Assembly: GCF_905201705.1 (NCBI RefSeq)
Contig: NZ_CAJKOX010000021.1
Span: 1-64,000, forward strand
Length of the DNA: 64,000 bases
Direction of reading: 5' to 3'
DNA from: an uncultured Marvinbryantia sp.
GTDB taxonomy: Bacteria; Bacillota; Clostridia; Lachnospirales; Lachnospiraceae
Shown: piece after piece, positions 8,861-16,583 of the stretch
How positions within the stretch are numbered: the first letter of the stretch is position 1
Layout of the letters: each line of letters begins with the position of its first letter
The notes under the pieces: model-generated
What the model was told of the DNA's origin: nothing
The model's input: only the letters and a program-made list of their open reading frames with translations
Database searches by the model: none
Position numbers and translations under genes: made by a program

Positions 8861-8889
8861 ACTATACAACCTTACCATTCAAATGTCAA
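8861..8889 (-). promoter_or_regulatory. sigma-A promoter of the aldolase/ABC operon
   Basis: TTGACA at 8884-8889 and TATAGT at 8861-8866 on the minus strand, with 17 bp between. The -10 is embedded in GTTGTATAGTTGTAGTAC, which repeats TTGTA and could hold the GntR operator. This is the only good promoter before the operon. Confidence 0.75.
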
Positions 8890-8960
8890 TACAAATTATC
8901 TGTCACAGGTATTTTTGCCTTTTTCAACAGTTTTATCTTCATTTATTTGTCTGTTATGCA

Positions 8961-8989
8961 CAAAAAAAAGAGCCGCCGAAGCGACTCTT
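8961..8989 (-). terminator. intrinsic terminator of the NlpC/P60 gene
   Basis: On the minus strand GAGTCGC and GCGGCTC pair (one G-T) around a TTCG tetraloop, followed by eight T. It sits 23 bp after the hydrolase gene. Confidence 0.9.
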
Positions 8990-9011
8990 CTCTTAAACCC
9001 CCGCTATGTAA

Positions 9012-10451
9012 TTACCAGTATCTTCTCGCACAGTACGGCGTGTTGTAGTCGTAGCTGGAAATAATAATACCTGTCTCCTCCGTGCTGGCATGGACGACCT
9101 GACCGCCGCCGATATAAAGGGCAACGTGTCCGACGTATCCACCGTCTGCATAGAACACCAGATCTCCCGGCTGGAGGTTGCTCATGTCAACCGCCGTGCC
9201 GCCGTAAGACTGGTCTGCAGCAGTTCTGGAAATATAGATTCCGAAGTTTGCCATGACAGACTGGGTAAATCCGGAACAATCTGCGCCGTTCGTCAGGCTG
9301 GTACCGCCGTAAACATACGGATTGCCAACAAACTGTACGGCATAATTTGCAATCTGCTGACCCAGATCTGAATAGCCCGGATCTACGTATTCAGGCTCCG
9401 TTTCCACATACTCCGGTTCCGTTTCCACGTACTCCGGTTCTGTCTCCACGTACTCCGGTTCTGTCTCCACGTACTCCGGTTCCGTGTACGGCGCTTCGGT
9501 CTCCACGTACTCCGGCTCTGTATACGGTGCCTCCGTCTCCACGTATTCCGGTTCGGTTTCTACGTATTCCGGCTCTGTGTACGGCGTTTCCGTCTCAACA
9601 TACTCCGGTTCCGTATACGGCGCTTCTGTCTCAACATATTCCGGCTCCTGGTACTGCGCCTCTGTCTCAACATACTCCGGCTCTGTGTACGGCGCTTCTG
9701 TCTCAACATACTCCGGCTCCTGATACTGCGCCTCTGTCTCAACATACTCCGGATTGCCCGCTGGCGCCTCTGTCTGAGGCTCTGTATATACCGGCTCCGT
9801 CTGAGACGTCGTATCTGTTGTACCAGCTGCTCCGGTCGTGTCCGATGCACCTGCTGTATTCGTGTCCTGGATGCTTGCCAGTCTGTCCTGCTCCTCCTCC
9901 AGCGTCACTGCAACCGGATAATACGTCTTATAATCTACATAATATGCATTGACGTATCCATAGGTATCGCTGTTTATTGCAACCGTCATCCAGTCGCCGT
10001 TCCAGTCAACCACCTCAAGCTCTTCCGACTGCTCCGCCACATCAAGAATCTCCGAATCCTCGCTCGGGGAAGTCCGCACATTCAGCACCTCCGGGTGCAC
10101 CTTTGCAACATTATATGCCACCTTTTCCGCGATCGCATCCGCCTCCGCTCCGGTAGCAAAATACTCCGCACTCACATAGCCCGACGCATTGCCGGACGTG
10201 ATCTGATACCAGTCACCCTCTTTGCCGACGATCGTCGCTGCGCAGTTGTTGTAAATCTTTCCGGTGACCTCACTGTCCGCATCCGCGCTGCTGCGGATGT
10301 TCACATAGCTGTCACACTGAGCAAATGCGATCGTTCCGATCTCCCCCGCACTTGCTTCGCCCTCTTCCGCGAAGACAGGAGTGCCCGCCCATGAAAAAGC
10401 CATATTCGCAGACATGACAAAGGCTGTGATCCTTACCAGTTTGTTTTTCAT
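9012..10451 (-). CDS. secreted SH3b-NlpC/P60 cell-wall endopeptidase with repetitive linker
   Basis: A 479-residue exported peptidoglycan hydrolase. Order: signal peptide (1-28, ending VFAEE), two bacterial SH3 domains (about 45-95 and 115-170; motifs YVNIRSSADADSEV and LNVRTSPSEDSEI), a Thr/Ser/Gly-rich hinge, about 119 residues of PEYVETE-type repeats, then NlpC/P60 (about 365-479). Catalytic residues are visible: Cys in NGADCSGF, His in GYVGHVALY, His in VVHAS. It should cut the D-Glu/diamino-acid stem-peptide bond. A TAAGGAGGT ribosome site precedes the ATG. It is monocistronic, with its own promoter, terminator and a WalR-like box, fitting a growth-linked autolysin. Confidence 0.93.
   Translation of the reverse strand: MKNKLVRITAFVMSANMAFSWAGTPVFAEEGEASAGEIGTIAFAQCDSYVNIRSSADADSEVTGKIYNNCAATIVGKEGDWYQITSGNASGYVSAEYFATGAEADAIAEKVAYNVAKVHPEVLNVRTSPSEDSEILDVAEQSEELEVVDWNGDWMTVAINSDTYGYVNAYYVDYKTYYPVAVTLEEEQDRLASIQDTNTAGASDTTGAAGTTDTTSQTEPVYTEPQTEAPAGNPEYVETEAQYQEPEYVETEAPYTEPEYVETEAQYQEPEYVETEAPYTEPEYVETETPYTEPEYVETEPEYVETEAPYTEPEYVETEAPYTEPEYVETEPEYVETEPEYVETEPEYVETEPEYVDPGYSDLGQQIANYAVQFVGNPYVYGGTSLTNGADCSGFTQSVMANFGIYISRTAADQSYGGTAVDMSNLQPGDLVFYADGGYVGHVALYIGGGQVVHASTEETGIIISSYDYNTPYCARRYW
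9396..9752 (-). repeat. in-gene tandem repeats: seven 36-bp and five 21-bp units
   Basis: The linker of the NlpC/P60 protein consists of 12-residue units (PEYVETEAPYTE or PEYVETEAQYQE) and 7-residue units (PEYVETE). Reading from the N-terminus the order is five long, one short, two long, four short. Unit boundaries are exact, so recombination or slippage can change length in frame. Confidence 0.9.
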
Positions 10452-10500
10452 TGCTCACGCAACCTCCTTATCCTTGTTTGTAAATCATTTTTTCAAATCT

Positions 10501-10517
10501 GTTACATAATTGTTACA
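10501..10517 (-). promoter_or_regulatory. WalR (YycF)-like box before the NlpC/P60 gene
   Basis: Minus-strand TGTAAC-AATTA-TGTAAC matches the established WalR consensus, two TGTWAH half-sites 5 bp apart. It lies just downstream of the expected start of transcription, a position compatible with repression. WalRK controls cell-wall hydrolases in Firmicutes. Confidence 0.55.
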
Positions 10518-10531
10518 AATTCGTTGTTTGG

Positions 10532-10560
10532 ATTATAAGACAATCAGATCGCGCAGTCAA
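10532..10560 (-). promoter_or_regulatory. sigma-A promoter of the NlpC/P60 gene
   Basis: TTGACT at 10555-10560, 17-bp spacer, perfect TATAAT at 10532-10537 (minus strand). The leader is about 75 nt. Confidence 0.85.
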
Positions 10561-10662
10561 TGTCATTTGGAAAAGCTTAATGAATCTTAAGGTTTGCTTA
10601 AATTTTCGGACACAATCTCTTCACCGGAAAAACACACTTTTTCCAAAAGCATCCATTTTTCG

Positions 10663-10688
10663 CAAAAAAGGCGGCAAAACTGCCGCCC
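10663..10688 (-). terminator. intrinsic terminator of the deo operon
   Basis: Minus strand GGCGGCA-GTTT-TGCCGCC followed by six T, 15 bp after the deoC stop. Confidence 0.92.
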
Positions 10689-10703
10689 TTCTCTGTGTTC
10701 GTT

Positions 10704-11369
10704 TTAGTATTCTCCCGCCTGCTGCTTCTTGATCAGGCTGATCGCGGAGCTGGTGCCGATACGCGCGCAGCCCTCGTTAATAAAGGCTTCCAGATCCGCA
10801 ACGCTCTTTACGCCGCCCGCCGCCTTCATGCGCACCTTCGGACCGATGTTTGCCTTAAAAAGCTTAATATCCTCCAGCGTTGCGCCGCCGGTGCCGAAGC
10901 CGGTAGAAGTTTTGATGAAATCTGCCCCGGCGTTTGTCACCGCCTTACAGAGCGCGATTTTTTCCTCCTCCGTCAGATAGCAGGTCTCAATGATAACCTT
11001 CAGGATCTTATCGCCGGTCTCCTTCTTCAGCGTAGCAATTTCCTGCTCCACCTTGTCGATATCGCCGTTTTTCACATCAGAGATATTGATGACCATATCA
11101 ATCTCGTTTGCGCCGTCTGCAAGCGCCTGGCGCACCTCCGCCACCTTGGCAGCCGTCACGCTGTAGCCGAGCGGAAAGCCGACCACCGTGCAGATATTGA
11201 TCTTATCGCCGTAGGCGTCATGTACGCGCTTAATATAACAGGGCGGGATGCAGACCGACGCCGTGTGAAATTCTATGGATTCCTCGCACAGCTTTTTGAT
11301 ATCCTCCCAAGTGGCAAACGCTTTAAGCTGCGTGTGATCCACATAGGTCAACATTTCTTTTGCTTCCAT
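10704..11369 (-). CDS. deoC: deoxyribose-phosphate aldolase
   Basis: A 221-residue class I aldolase that splits 2-deoxyribose-5-phosphate into glyceraldehyde-3-phosphate and acetaldehyde, the last step of deoxynucleoside breakdown. Marks are LTYVDHTQLKAFAT at the start, ANEIDMVINI (Asp), VIIETCYL, and the Schiff-base Lys in ADFIKTSTGFG near residue 150. Full length for the family (about 220). A GGAGAGAAAAATC ribosome site precedes the ATG. It is last in the operon kinase-deoB-pdp-deoC, 48 bp after pdp. Confidence 0.96.
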   Translation of the reverse strand: MEAKEMLTYVDHTQLKAFATWEDIKKLCEESIEFHTASVCIPPCYIKRVHDAYGDKINICTVVGFPLGYSVTAAKVAEVRQALADGANEIDMVINISDVKNGDIDKVEQEIATLKKETGDKILKVIIETCYLTEEEKIALCKAVTNAGADFIKTSTGFGTGGATLEDIKLFKANIGPKVRMKAAGGVKSVADLEAFINEGCARIGTSSAISLIKKQQAGEY

Positions 11370-11417
11370 GATTTTTCTCTCCTTCTTATTATATTCAAAT
11401 TTGTAACTCCTCTGTTA

Positions 11418-12740
11418 CTAATAATTCTCCACATTTCCTTTTTCTACTCTTGCCAGTACCAGCGGTCCCTCCTTCGGGCAGGTATCCGCGATCGTGACTG
11501 CCTCCTGGTAACGCTTTTTTGCTGCCGCAAACAGCTCCTCCTTCGACGCATAGAGCTTTGCGATCACCTCGCCCTTCTTTACGGCGTCTCCGGTCTTTTT
11601 CACCAGAAGAATACCGGCCGCCGGATCGATCACGCTGTCCACCGTCTCGCGTCCCGCGCCGAGCATGGACGACGCGATGCCAATACTCTCCGCATTCATG
11701 TGGGCAATATAGCCGTCCGCCTGCGCTGCAACCTCGCAGCAGTACGGCGCCTGTGCAAAGAGACTGGTGTCGTATACGTACCGCGGATCGCCGCCCTGCG
11801 CCTCCACCATCGCCGCCAGACGCTCAAGCGCTCTTCCGCTGTCGATCGCCTCCTGCGCCTTTACGCGGCATTCCGAAAGCGTTCCCTGCTGTGCAAGGTA
11901 CAGCATATTGGAGGCAAGCGCCAGGCAAACCTCTTTCAGGTCCGCGGGACCGCCTCCCTTCAACACTTCGACCGATTCAGCAACCTCCATCGCATTTCCA
12001 ATTGCAAAACCGAGCGGAGTATCCATATCGGTGATCAGCGCAGCCGTTTTCTTTCCTGCCGCCTCGCCAATTGCCGTCATTTTCAGCGCCAACTCGATCG
12101 CGTCCTCTTTCTTTTTCATAAACGCGCCGCTTCCGGCCGTCACATCCAGCAGGATCGCATCGTTGCCCGCCGCCAGCTTTTTGCCCATAATAGACACTGC
12201 GATCAGCGGAATGCTGTCCACCGTCGCCGTCACGTCACGCAGCGCGTAAAGCTTTTTGTCCGCCGGCGTCAGGTTGCCCGACTGTCCGATCACCGCGATG
12301 CCCGTTTTATTTACCACTGCAAAAAATTCCTCACGGTCGAGGTCGGTGCGCAGCCCCGGAATACTTTCCATCTTATCGACGGTTCCGCCAGTGTGACCAA
12401 GCCCTCTGCCGGACATCTTCGCCACCTTCACGCCGCACGCCGCCACGATTGGAGCGATAACGAGCGTCGTCTTGTCACCGACACCGCCGGTTGAATGTTT
12501 ATCCACCTTTACGCCCTCGATCGGCGACAGATCGACCATATCTCCGGAATGCGCCACCGCGTCCGTCATGATCCAGGTCTCCTGGTCACTCATTCCGCGG
12601 AAATAAATCGCCATCAGCATCGCCGACATCTGGTAATCCGGGATATCCCCGGAAACATAACCGGAAATAAGCCAGCGGATCTCCGCCTCGGACAGCTCGC
12701 CGCCGTTGCGCTTCTTTTCGATTAAATCGTACATTCTCAT
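11418..12740 (-). CDS. pdp: pyrimidine-nucleoside phosphorylase
   Basis: A 440-residue homodimeric enzyme. It phosphorolyses thymidine, uridine and deoxyuridine to base plus (deoxy)ribose-1-phosphate. Visible signatures are the phosphate site KHSTGGVGDKTTL, the family motif SGRGLGHTGGTVDK and MGKKLAAG. Length fits the 430-440 class. It feeds deoxyribose-1-phosphate to DeoB, encoded 31 bp upstream in the same operon. An AAGGAGATAAGCGT ribosome site precedes the ATG. The enzyme is cytoplasmic; thymidine-specific DeoA of enterics is related, but Gram-positive members are usually the broad-specificity Pdp. Confidence 0.95.
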   Translation of the reverse strand: MRMYDLIEKKRNGGELSEAEIRWLISGYVSGDIPDYQMSAMLMAIYFRGMSDQETWIMTDAVAHSGDMVDLSPIEGVKVDKHSTGGVGDKTTLVIAPIVAACGVKVAKMSGRGLGHTGGTVDKMESIPGLRTDLDREEFFAVVNKTGIAVIGQSGNLTPADKKLYALRDVTATVDSIPLIAVSIMGKKLAAGNDAILLDVTAGSGAFMKKKEDAIELALKMTAIGEAAGKKTAALITDMDTPLGFAIGNAMEVAESVEVLKGGGPADLKEVCLALASNMLYLAQQGTLSECRVKAQEAIDSGRALERLAAMVEAQGGDPRYVYDTSLFAQAPYCCEVAAQADGYIAHMNAESIGIASSMLGAGRETVDSVIDPAAGILLVKKTGDAVKKGEVIAKLYASKEELFAAAKKRYQEAVTIADTCPKEGPLVLARVEKGNVENY

Positions 12741-12771
12741 ACGCTTATCTCCTTCCGCTTATCCGTCATAA

Positions 12772-13947
12772 TCAGAGCTTCGCAATACGGTCATAAAAGC
12801 TCTCGCCCTTAATATTCCCCTTCAGTCCAAGCATATCCAGCACGGTCGCGCCGATATTCGCGTAGGTATTGCCAGTGCCCAGGTTGACGCCCGCCTTCAC
12901 CGCCGCGCCGCACACCATCACCGGGATCTGCTCTCTGGTGTGGTCAGTTCCCGGATAACCCGGATCACAGCCATGATCCGCCGTGATAAACAGCACATCG
13001 TCCTCGCGCATCCGCTCCAGGAATGTGCCGAGCTGTTCGTCAAATACGGTCGCCGCCTTCGCGTAGCCTTCGATATCGTTGCGGTGTCCGTAAAGCATAT
13101 CAAAGTCCACCAGATTTACAAAGCAAAGTCCGCGGAAGTCTTCCTTCTGGAATTCCAGCGTTTTTTCCATGCCGTCCACGTTGTTGGTGATAGATACGGT
13201 GCGCTGGATATTCTTTCCTGCGAAAATATCGAAAATTTTTCCAACGCCAAGGGTATCCATACCGTTCTCCACAATCACATCCATCATCGTCTGTGCCGGC
13301 GGCTCCAGCGAATAATCGTGACGGTGCGGCGTTCTCGTAAAATTACCCGGCGTCCCGACAAACGGCCGCGCGATCACACGTCCCACGCTGTGCTCGCCCA
13401 GCATGATCTCGCGCGCCTTGTGACAGTAATCATATAATGTCTCCAACGGAACCACGTCCTCGTGCGCCGCGATCTGCAGCACGCTGTCCGCCGAGGTGTA
13501 GACGATCAGCTTGCCGGTCTTCATATGTTCTTCCCCGTAATCGGCGATCACCTGCGTGCCGGAATAGGGCTTGTTGCACAAAATCCCGCGCCCGGTCGCC
13601 TTCTCCAGCTCATCAAGCACCTCCTGCGGAAAGCCGTCCGGGTAGGTCGGAAGCGGTTTTTCGGAAATGATCCCGGCAATTTCCCAATGCCCGATAGTGG
13701 TATCCTTGCCGCGCGAAGCCTCTGTCAGCCTGCCGAACGCGCCCGTAAGCGGCGGCTGATTTTCAATTGGTTCCACGCCGTCGATGCAGAAAAGGCCAAG
13801 CTTTTCCATGTTCGGCGTATGGTATTCTTTTGATCTGCGGATCGTTCCGAGCGTATTTGCGCCCTCATCCCCAAAATCCGCTGCATCCGGCGCGTGCCCG
13901 ATACCATAGCTGTCAAGCACGATCACAAATACTCTGTTTATATTCAT
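12772..13947 (-). CDS. deoB: phosphopentomutase
   Basis: A 391-residue manganese enzyme of the alkaline-phosphatase superfamily. It interconverts (deoxy)ribose-1-phosphate and -5-phosphate. N-terminal metal site VFVIVLDSYGIGHAPDAADFG; phospho-acceptor Thr in SRGKDTTIGHWE; C-terminal metal ligands in FITADHGCDP and GTDHTREQIP. Length is normal. Its ATG starts one base after the stop of the preceding kinase-like gene, where GGGATGA doubles as ribosome site and stop, so translation is coupled. It links Pdp/PunA products to DeoC. Confidence 0.96.
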   Translation of the reverse strand: MNINRVFVIVLDSYGIGHAPDAADFGDEGANTLGTIRRSKEYHTPNMEKLGLFCIDGVEPIENQPPLTGAFGRLTEASRGKDTTIGHWEIAGIISEKPLPTYPDGFPQEVLDELEKATGRGILCNKPYSGTQVIADYGEEHMKTGKLIVYTSADSVLQIAAHEDVVPLETLYDYCHKAREIMLGEHSVGRVIARPFVGTPGNFTRTPHRHDYSLEPPAQTMMDVIVENGMDTLGVGKIFDIFAGKNIQRTVSITNNVDGMEKTLEFQKEDFRGLCFVNLVDFDMLYGHRNDIEGYAKAATVFDEQLGTFLERMREDDVLFITADHGCDPGYPGTDHTREQIPVMVCGAAVKAGVNLGTGNTYANIGATVLDMLGLKGNIKGESFYDRIAKL

Positions 13948-13948
13948 A

Positions 13949-14578
13949 TCATCCCAGCTCCTTAAATCTCACATTAATATATGCCTCAATTGCCTCCACG
14001 CACTTGTCAAAGCCCAGCTTGCTGCTGTCCAGACAAAGATCGTAGTTTCTGGCATCGTTCCACTCGCGTCCGGTATAATAGCGGTAAAAATCGCCGCGGA
14101 ATTTATCCGTCTTTGCGATGAATTTTTCCAGCTCCGCCGTGGACATGGAATTGCGCAGCCTTGCCTGCTCCAGGCAGTAATCCTTCGGCGCATGGACAAA
14201 CACGCTCACCACATTTGTCCGGTCCGTCAGCACAAAATCCGCGCAGCGTCCCACGAACGCGCACGGTCCCTTATCCGCAAGGTCGCGGATGACCTTCGCC
14301 TGGTAATTAAACAGATTCTGCGGAGAGGTAAACTCGTCGCTGGACGGCGGCAGAAGCTCCCCGCGGTAAATTTTTTTCGAAATCCCAAACAGGGAACCGT
14401 TTTTCAGCTTTTCATCCACCTGCGCAAACAAGGCCTCGTTAATTCCGCTCTCATCGGACGCTTTTCTTAAAATATCTCTTCCATAGCAGGGAATGCCGTT
14501 CTTCCTCGCATACATCTCTGCGACCGTTTTTCCTCCGCTGCCATACTGCCTGGCAACTGTTACAATAATGTTGCGCAT
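13949..14578 (-). CDS. cytidylate kinase-like P-loop protein (Cytidylate_kin2 family)
   Basis: A 209-residue protein with N-terminal ARQYGSGGKTVAE, the altered P-loop typical of this family (GSGG instead of GxGK-S/T), then FVGRCADFVL (Walker B-like strand) and the C-terminal ARNYDLCLDSSKLG motif shared with two paralogues at 41.7-43.1 kb. The family is annotated as cytidylate-kinase-like, but I know of no proven substrate. It is first in the deo operon, coupled to deoB, hinting at a role in nucleoside salvage or its control. An AAAGGAGGGATATT ribosome site precedes the ATG. Confidence 0.82.
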   Translation of the reverse strand: MRNIIVTVARQYGSGGKTVAEMYARKNGIPCYGRDILRKASDESGINEALFAQVDEKLKNGSLFGISKKIYRGELLPPSSDEFTSPQNLFNYQAKVIRDLADKGPCAFVGRCADFVLTDRTNVVSVFVHAPKDYCLEQARLRNSMSTAELEKFIAKTDKFRGDFYRYYTGREWNDARNYDLCLDSSKLGFDKCVEAIEAYINVRFKELG

Positions 14579-14612
14579 AATATCCCTCCTTTAGTCACTT
14601 TTTTCTATGTTC

Positions 14613-14641
14613 AGTATAACCTATGTTTGCCGACTTCGCAA
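14613..14641 (-). promoter_or_regulatory. promoter of the deo operon
   Basis: TTGCGA at 14636-14641, 17 bp, TATACT at 14613-14618 on the minus strand; the start codon is 35 bp past the -10. Confidence 0.65.
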
Positions 14642-14752
14642 CAAATAAAAACGACAGATCTGCAAAGCCCTGGACCAATAGAGAAAGTATCCTGCATATT
14701 GGATCGTACGCTTTTCTGCCGGATCAGAATTCTCTCAATACATAAGCAGGCG

Positions 14753-14796
14753 TAAAAAACGACCGGCGGCAGGAACATTTTCCCGCCGCCGGTCCG
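14753..14796 (-). terminator. terminator of the pilus operon
   Basis: A 14-bp GC-rich stem (ACCGGCGGCGGGAA with its complement, one wobble) with a 4-nt loop is followed by CGTTTTTT on the minus strand. It lies downstream of the AP2 gene. The 14797-14891 and 14642-14752 stretches show no gene. Confidence 0.9.
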
Positions 14797-14891
14797 ACAG
14801 CTCCGTCGGACAAACAAAGGTAAAATCCGCCGGAAGTTTTTTCATGATATGTATATTTGCGAGCCTATTACTGTTCTCTCGAGGCTGACTG

Positions 14892-15833
14892 TTACACACT
14901 GGATACGACATGAAGCCCGTCTTTTTCTTTTACCACCTCGAAGACGAGCGGATTCTGCTCTGCCCACGCGGCGTCCGCCTGCGCTTTTTCATTCCACTGG
15001 CGGTAGCTTTTCACAAAGCCGCCGTGAATCAACTCCTCCGCCTCCAGACGCGCCTGCACCGCCTCGTCGAATGTCTTATATCTTCCCAGATAGAAGCGGC
15101 GTCCCTTGAAGCCGATATTTACCCGGTAGCCGCCACGCGCGGTCCTGTTCACGCCGCGGAAGCCGCTGGTATTGTCGCTGCGGTATTTCCGCTTTTCCAG
15201 CCATTCGATGCAGGTGCCGTCCACCCGCGTCAGACGATCCCGGATGCCGTCCTGCACCTCCCGGCGCAGACAGCCGCAGCTTTTCTGCGTGCCGCTGAGG
15301 AGGGCATCCCGCGTAACTTCCACTTCTCTTCCGCAGTCACAGCGGCAGTGCCAGTACACCGACGACTTTTTGCTTTTTTCCTTCGTAGGCGCCAGCGCCA
15401 CCAGCCGTCCGAACCGCTGGCCGGCAAGATCATCCTTCATATGGTGCATCCAGAGATTTTCGCAGCCGCAGCTCGTTGCCTTTCCAGATTTTAAGCTGTG
15501 CGACGATACGATTTTCGTATTGCCGCAGTCGCACCGGCAGTTCCAGTACATATGCCCGCGGCGGCTCTCCGCGCGCGACTGTACCGTCAGATGTCCGAAC
15601 TGCTGGCCGGTAAGGTCGGCGGCAGTGTTCCTGCCCCGTGAAGAATTTTTCGAGATACAGCCGCAGTCCGTTGTCGTCCCCCGCTGCAGGTACTTTGTGT
15701 TCGCCAGCGTCTCCTGCCCGCAGTCGCAGCGGCAGCGCCAGACCACGTAGCCGCAGAATCTCTCCGGCGTCTTTTCCAGCACGGTCAGATGACCGAACCG
15801 CTGTCCAACCAGATTTTTACTCTTTCCCGCCAT
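14892..15833 (-). CDS. triple zinc-ribbon / AP2-domain protein
   Basis: A 313-residue predicted DNA-binding protein. Three repeats of about 60 residues each run GQRFGHLTV...YWxCRCDCG...L.SG...SCGC, giving four Cys per unit in a zinc-ribbon-like pattern (about residues 6-60, 70-125, 135-190). A C-terminal AP2-like fold follows (SGFRGVNRTARGGYRVNIGF, then LGRYKTFDEAVQARLEAEE). Such proteins are common in Firmicutes phages and genomes, often linked to HNH nucleases; no HNH motif is seen here. The start overlaps the end of the upstream pilin gene by about 16 bp, so the two are coupled. A role in pilus gene control or in DNA inversion upstream is only speculation. An earlier ATG exists at 15848. 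Confidence 0.75.
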   Translation of the reverse strand: MAGKSKNLVGQRFGHLTVLEKTPERFCGYVVWRCRCDCGQETLANTKYLQRGTTTDCGCISKNSSRGRNTAADLTGQQFGHLTVQSRAESRRGHMYWNCRCDCGNTKIVSSHSLKSGKATSCGCENLWMHHMKDDLAGQRFGRLVALAPTKEKSKKSSVYWHCRCDCGREVEVTRDALLSGTQKSCGCLRREVQDGIRDRLTRVDGTCIEWLEKRKYRSDNTSGFRGVNRTARGGYRVNIGFKGRRFYLGRYKTFDEAVQARLEAEELIHGGFVKSYRQWNEKAQADAAWAEQNPLVFEVVKEKDGLHVVSSV

Positions 15834-16536
15834 AATTCTTACCGCCATTTCCTGCCGTCAGCTTCTTTTTCGCCAGGATTGCGGCAGCGACGATAACCAC
15901 CGCAGCTCCCATCAGCACAGTCCAGAGTATCAGATTTGTGGAATCGCCGGTCTTTGGCGCGTCACTCTTCTTCGCTTCCGTCTGTTTTTCTGTCTGCTTT
16001 TCGGTTTCCGTTTCTGATTCCGTTTCCGTCTCTGATTCTGTCTCAGTTTCCGTCTCTGTCACATAAACATTTACAAAGGAAGCGCAGTCCAGCTTCTCGC
16101 TCTCCTCATTGCGGTACAGCACGGATACCGCGCCGAGACCGCCCGCCTCATCATTTGTCACAGTGACAATCAGATGATATACGGAATTATCATATGTGCA
16201 GTCCACATTGGAACCGCCCTGCTGGCTGATCGTGTAACGGTAAATGCCCACCCTCGGAAAACGGATTACCGGAAAGCTCTGCGTCCCTTCCCCGGAGATT
16301 ACCAGCGTGCAGACCGCGCCGTCGCTGCCCTCCGGCATCGGTGCGGATGCATCGTCCGCCTCCAGAACAACAGAAAAATCCTCCGCCTCCTCCGGAAGCG
16401 TCCCGGTCAGGGAAATCTGCACCGGAACCTCTGTAACCAGCCCTTCTGCCGCCATTGCCTCTGACGGTGCATATCCAAACGCCCCAAATACAGTAAGCAC
16501 CAGCGCCATCAGAATTCCTCGTTTCCATGTTTTCAT
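15817..16536 (-). CDS. minor pilin with FctA/Spy0128-like domain and sortase signal
   Basis: A 239-residue surface protein. Signal peptide 1-29 (ending AMAAEG), one FctA-type pilin domain (about 35-160; FPRVGIYRYTIS, CTYDNSVYHLIVTV, then FVNVYV with the Asn expected to form the isopeptide bond), a Thr/Glu repeat spacer (about 162-190), sorting motif APKTGDSTN, a hydrophobic helix and a KKK tail. The conserved catalytic Glu of such domains (Y.I.E) is Gln here (YTISQQ). It follows the class B sortase by 47 bp. Likely a basal or accessory pilin. AGGAGGATATG precedes the start. Confidence 0.82.
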   Translation of the reverse strand: MKTWKRGILMALVLTVFGAFGYAPSEAMAAEGLVTEVPVQISLTGTLPEEAEDFSVVLEADDASAPMPEGSDGAVCTLVISGEGTQSFPVIRFPRVGIYRYTISQQGGSNVDCTYDNSVYHLIVTVTNDEAGGLGAVSVLYRNEESEKLDCASFVNVYVTETETETESETETESETETEKQTEKQTEAKKSDAPKTGDSTNLILWTVLMGAAVVIVAAAILAKKKLTAGNGGKNYGGKE

Positions 16537-16583
16537 TTTTCATATCCTCCTGTTCGCTGACATGTGGCTCCGCAGCAGTTCCG

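Noticed and set aside
9396..9752. Regular repeats as a CRISPR array
   Set aside because: The repeats are in-frame coding units without unique spacers.
9347..9952. Plus-strand frames of about 200 and 80 codons across the repeat region
   Set aside because: They are antisense shadows of the PEYVETE repeats; the repeat periodicity keeps every frame open.
10695..12494. A 599-codon plus-strand frame opposite deoC and pdp
   Set aside because: High-GC third-position shadow of two well-identified minus-strand enzymes, with no start signal and an Arg/His/Leu-rich unstructured translation.
14611..14817. A 68-codon minus-strand frame between the deo and pilus operons
   Set aside because: It runs through the pilus terminator and the deo promoter and has no ribosome site.
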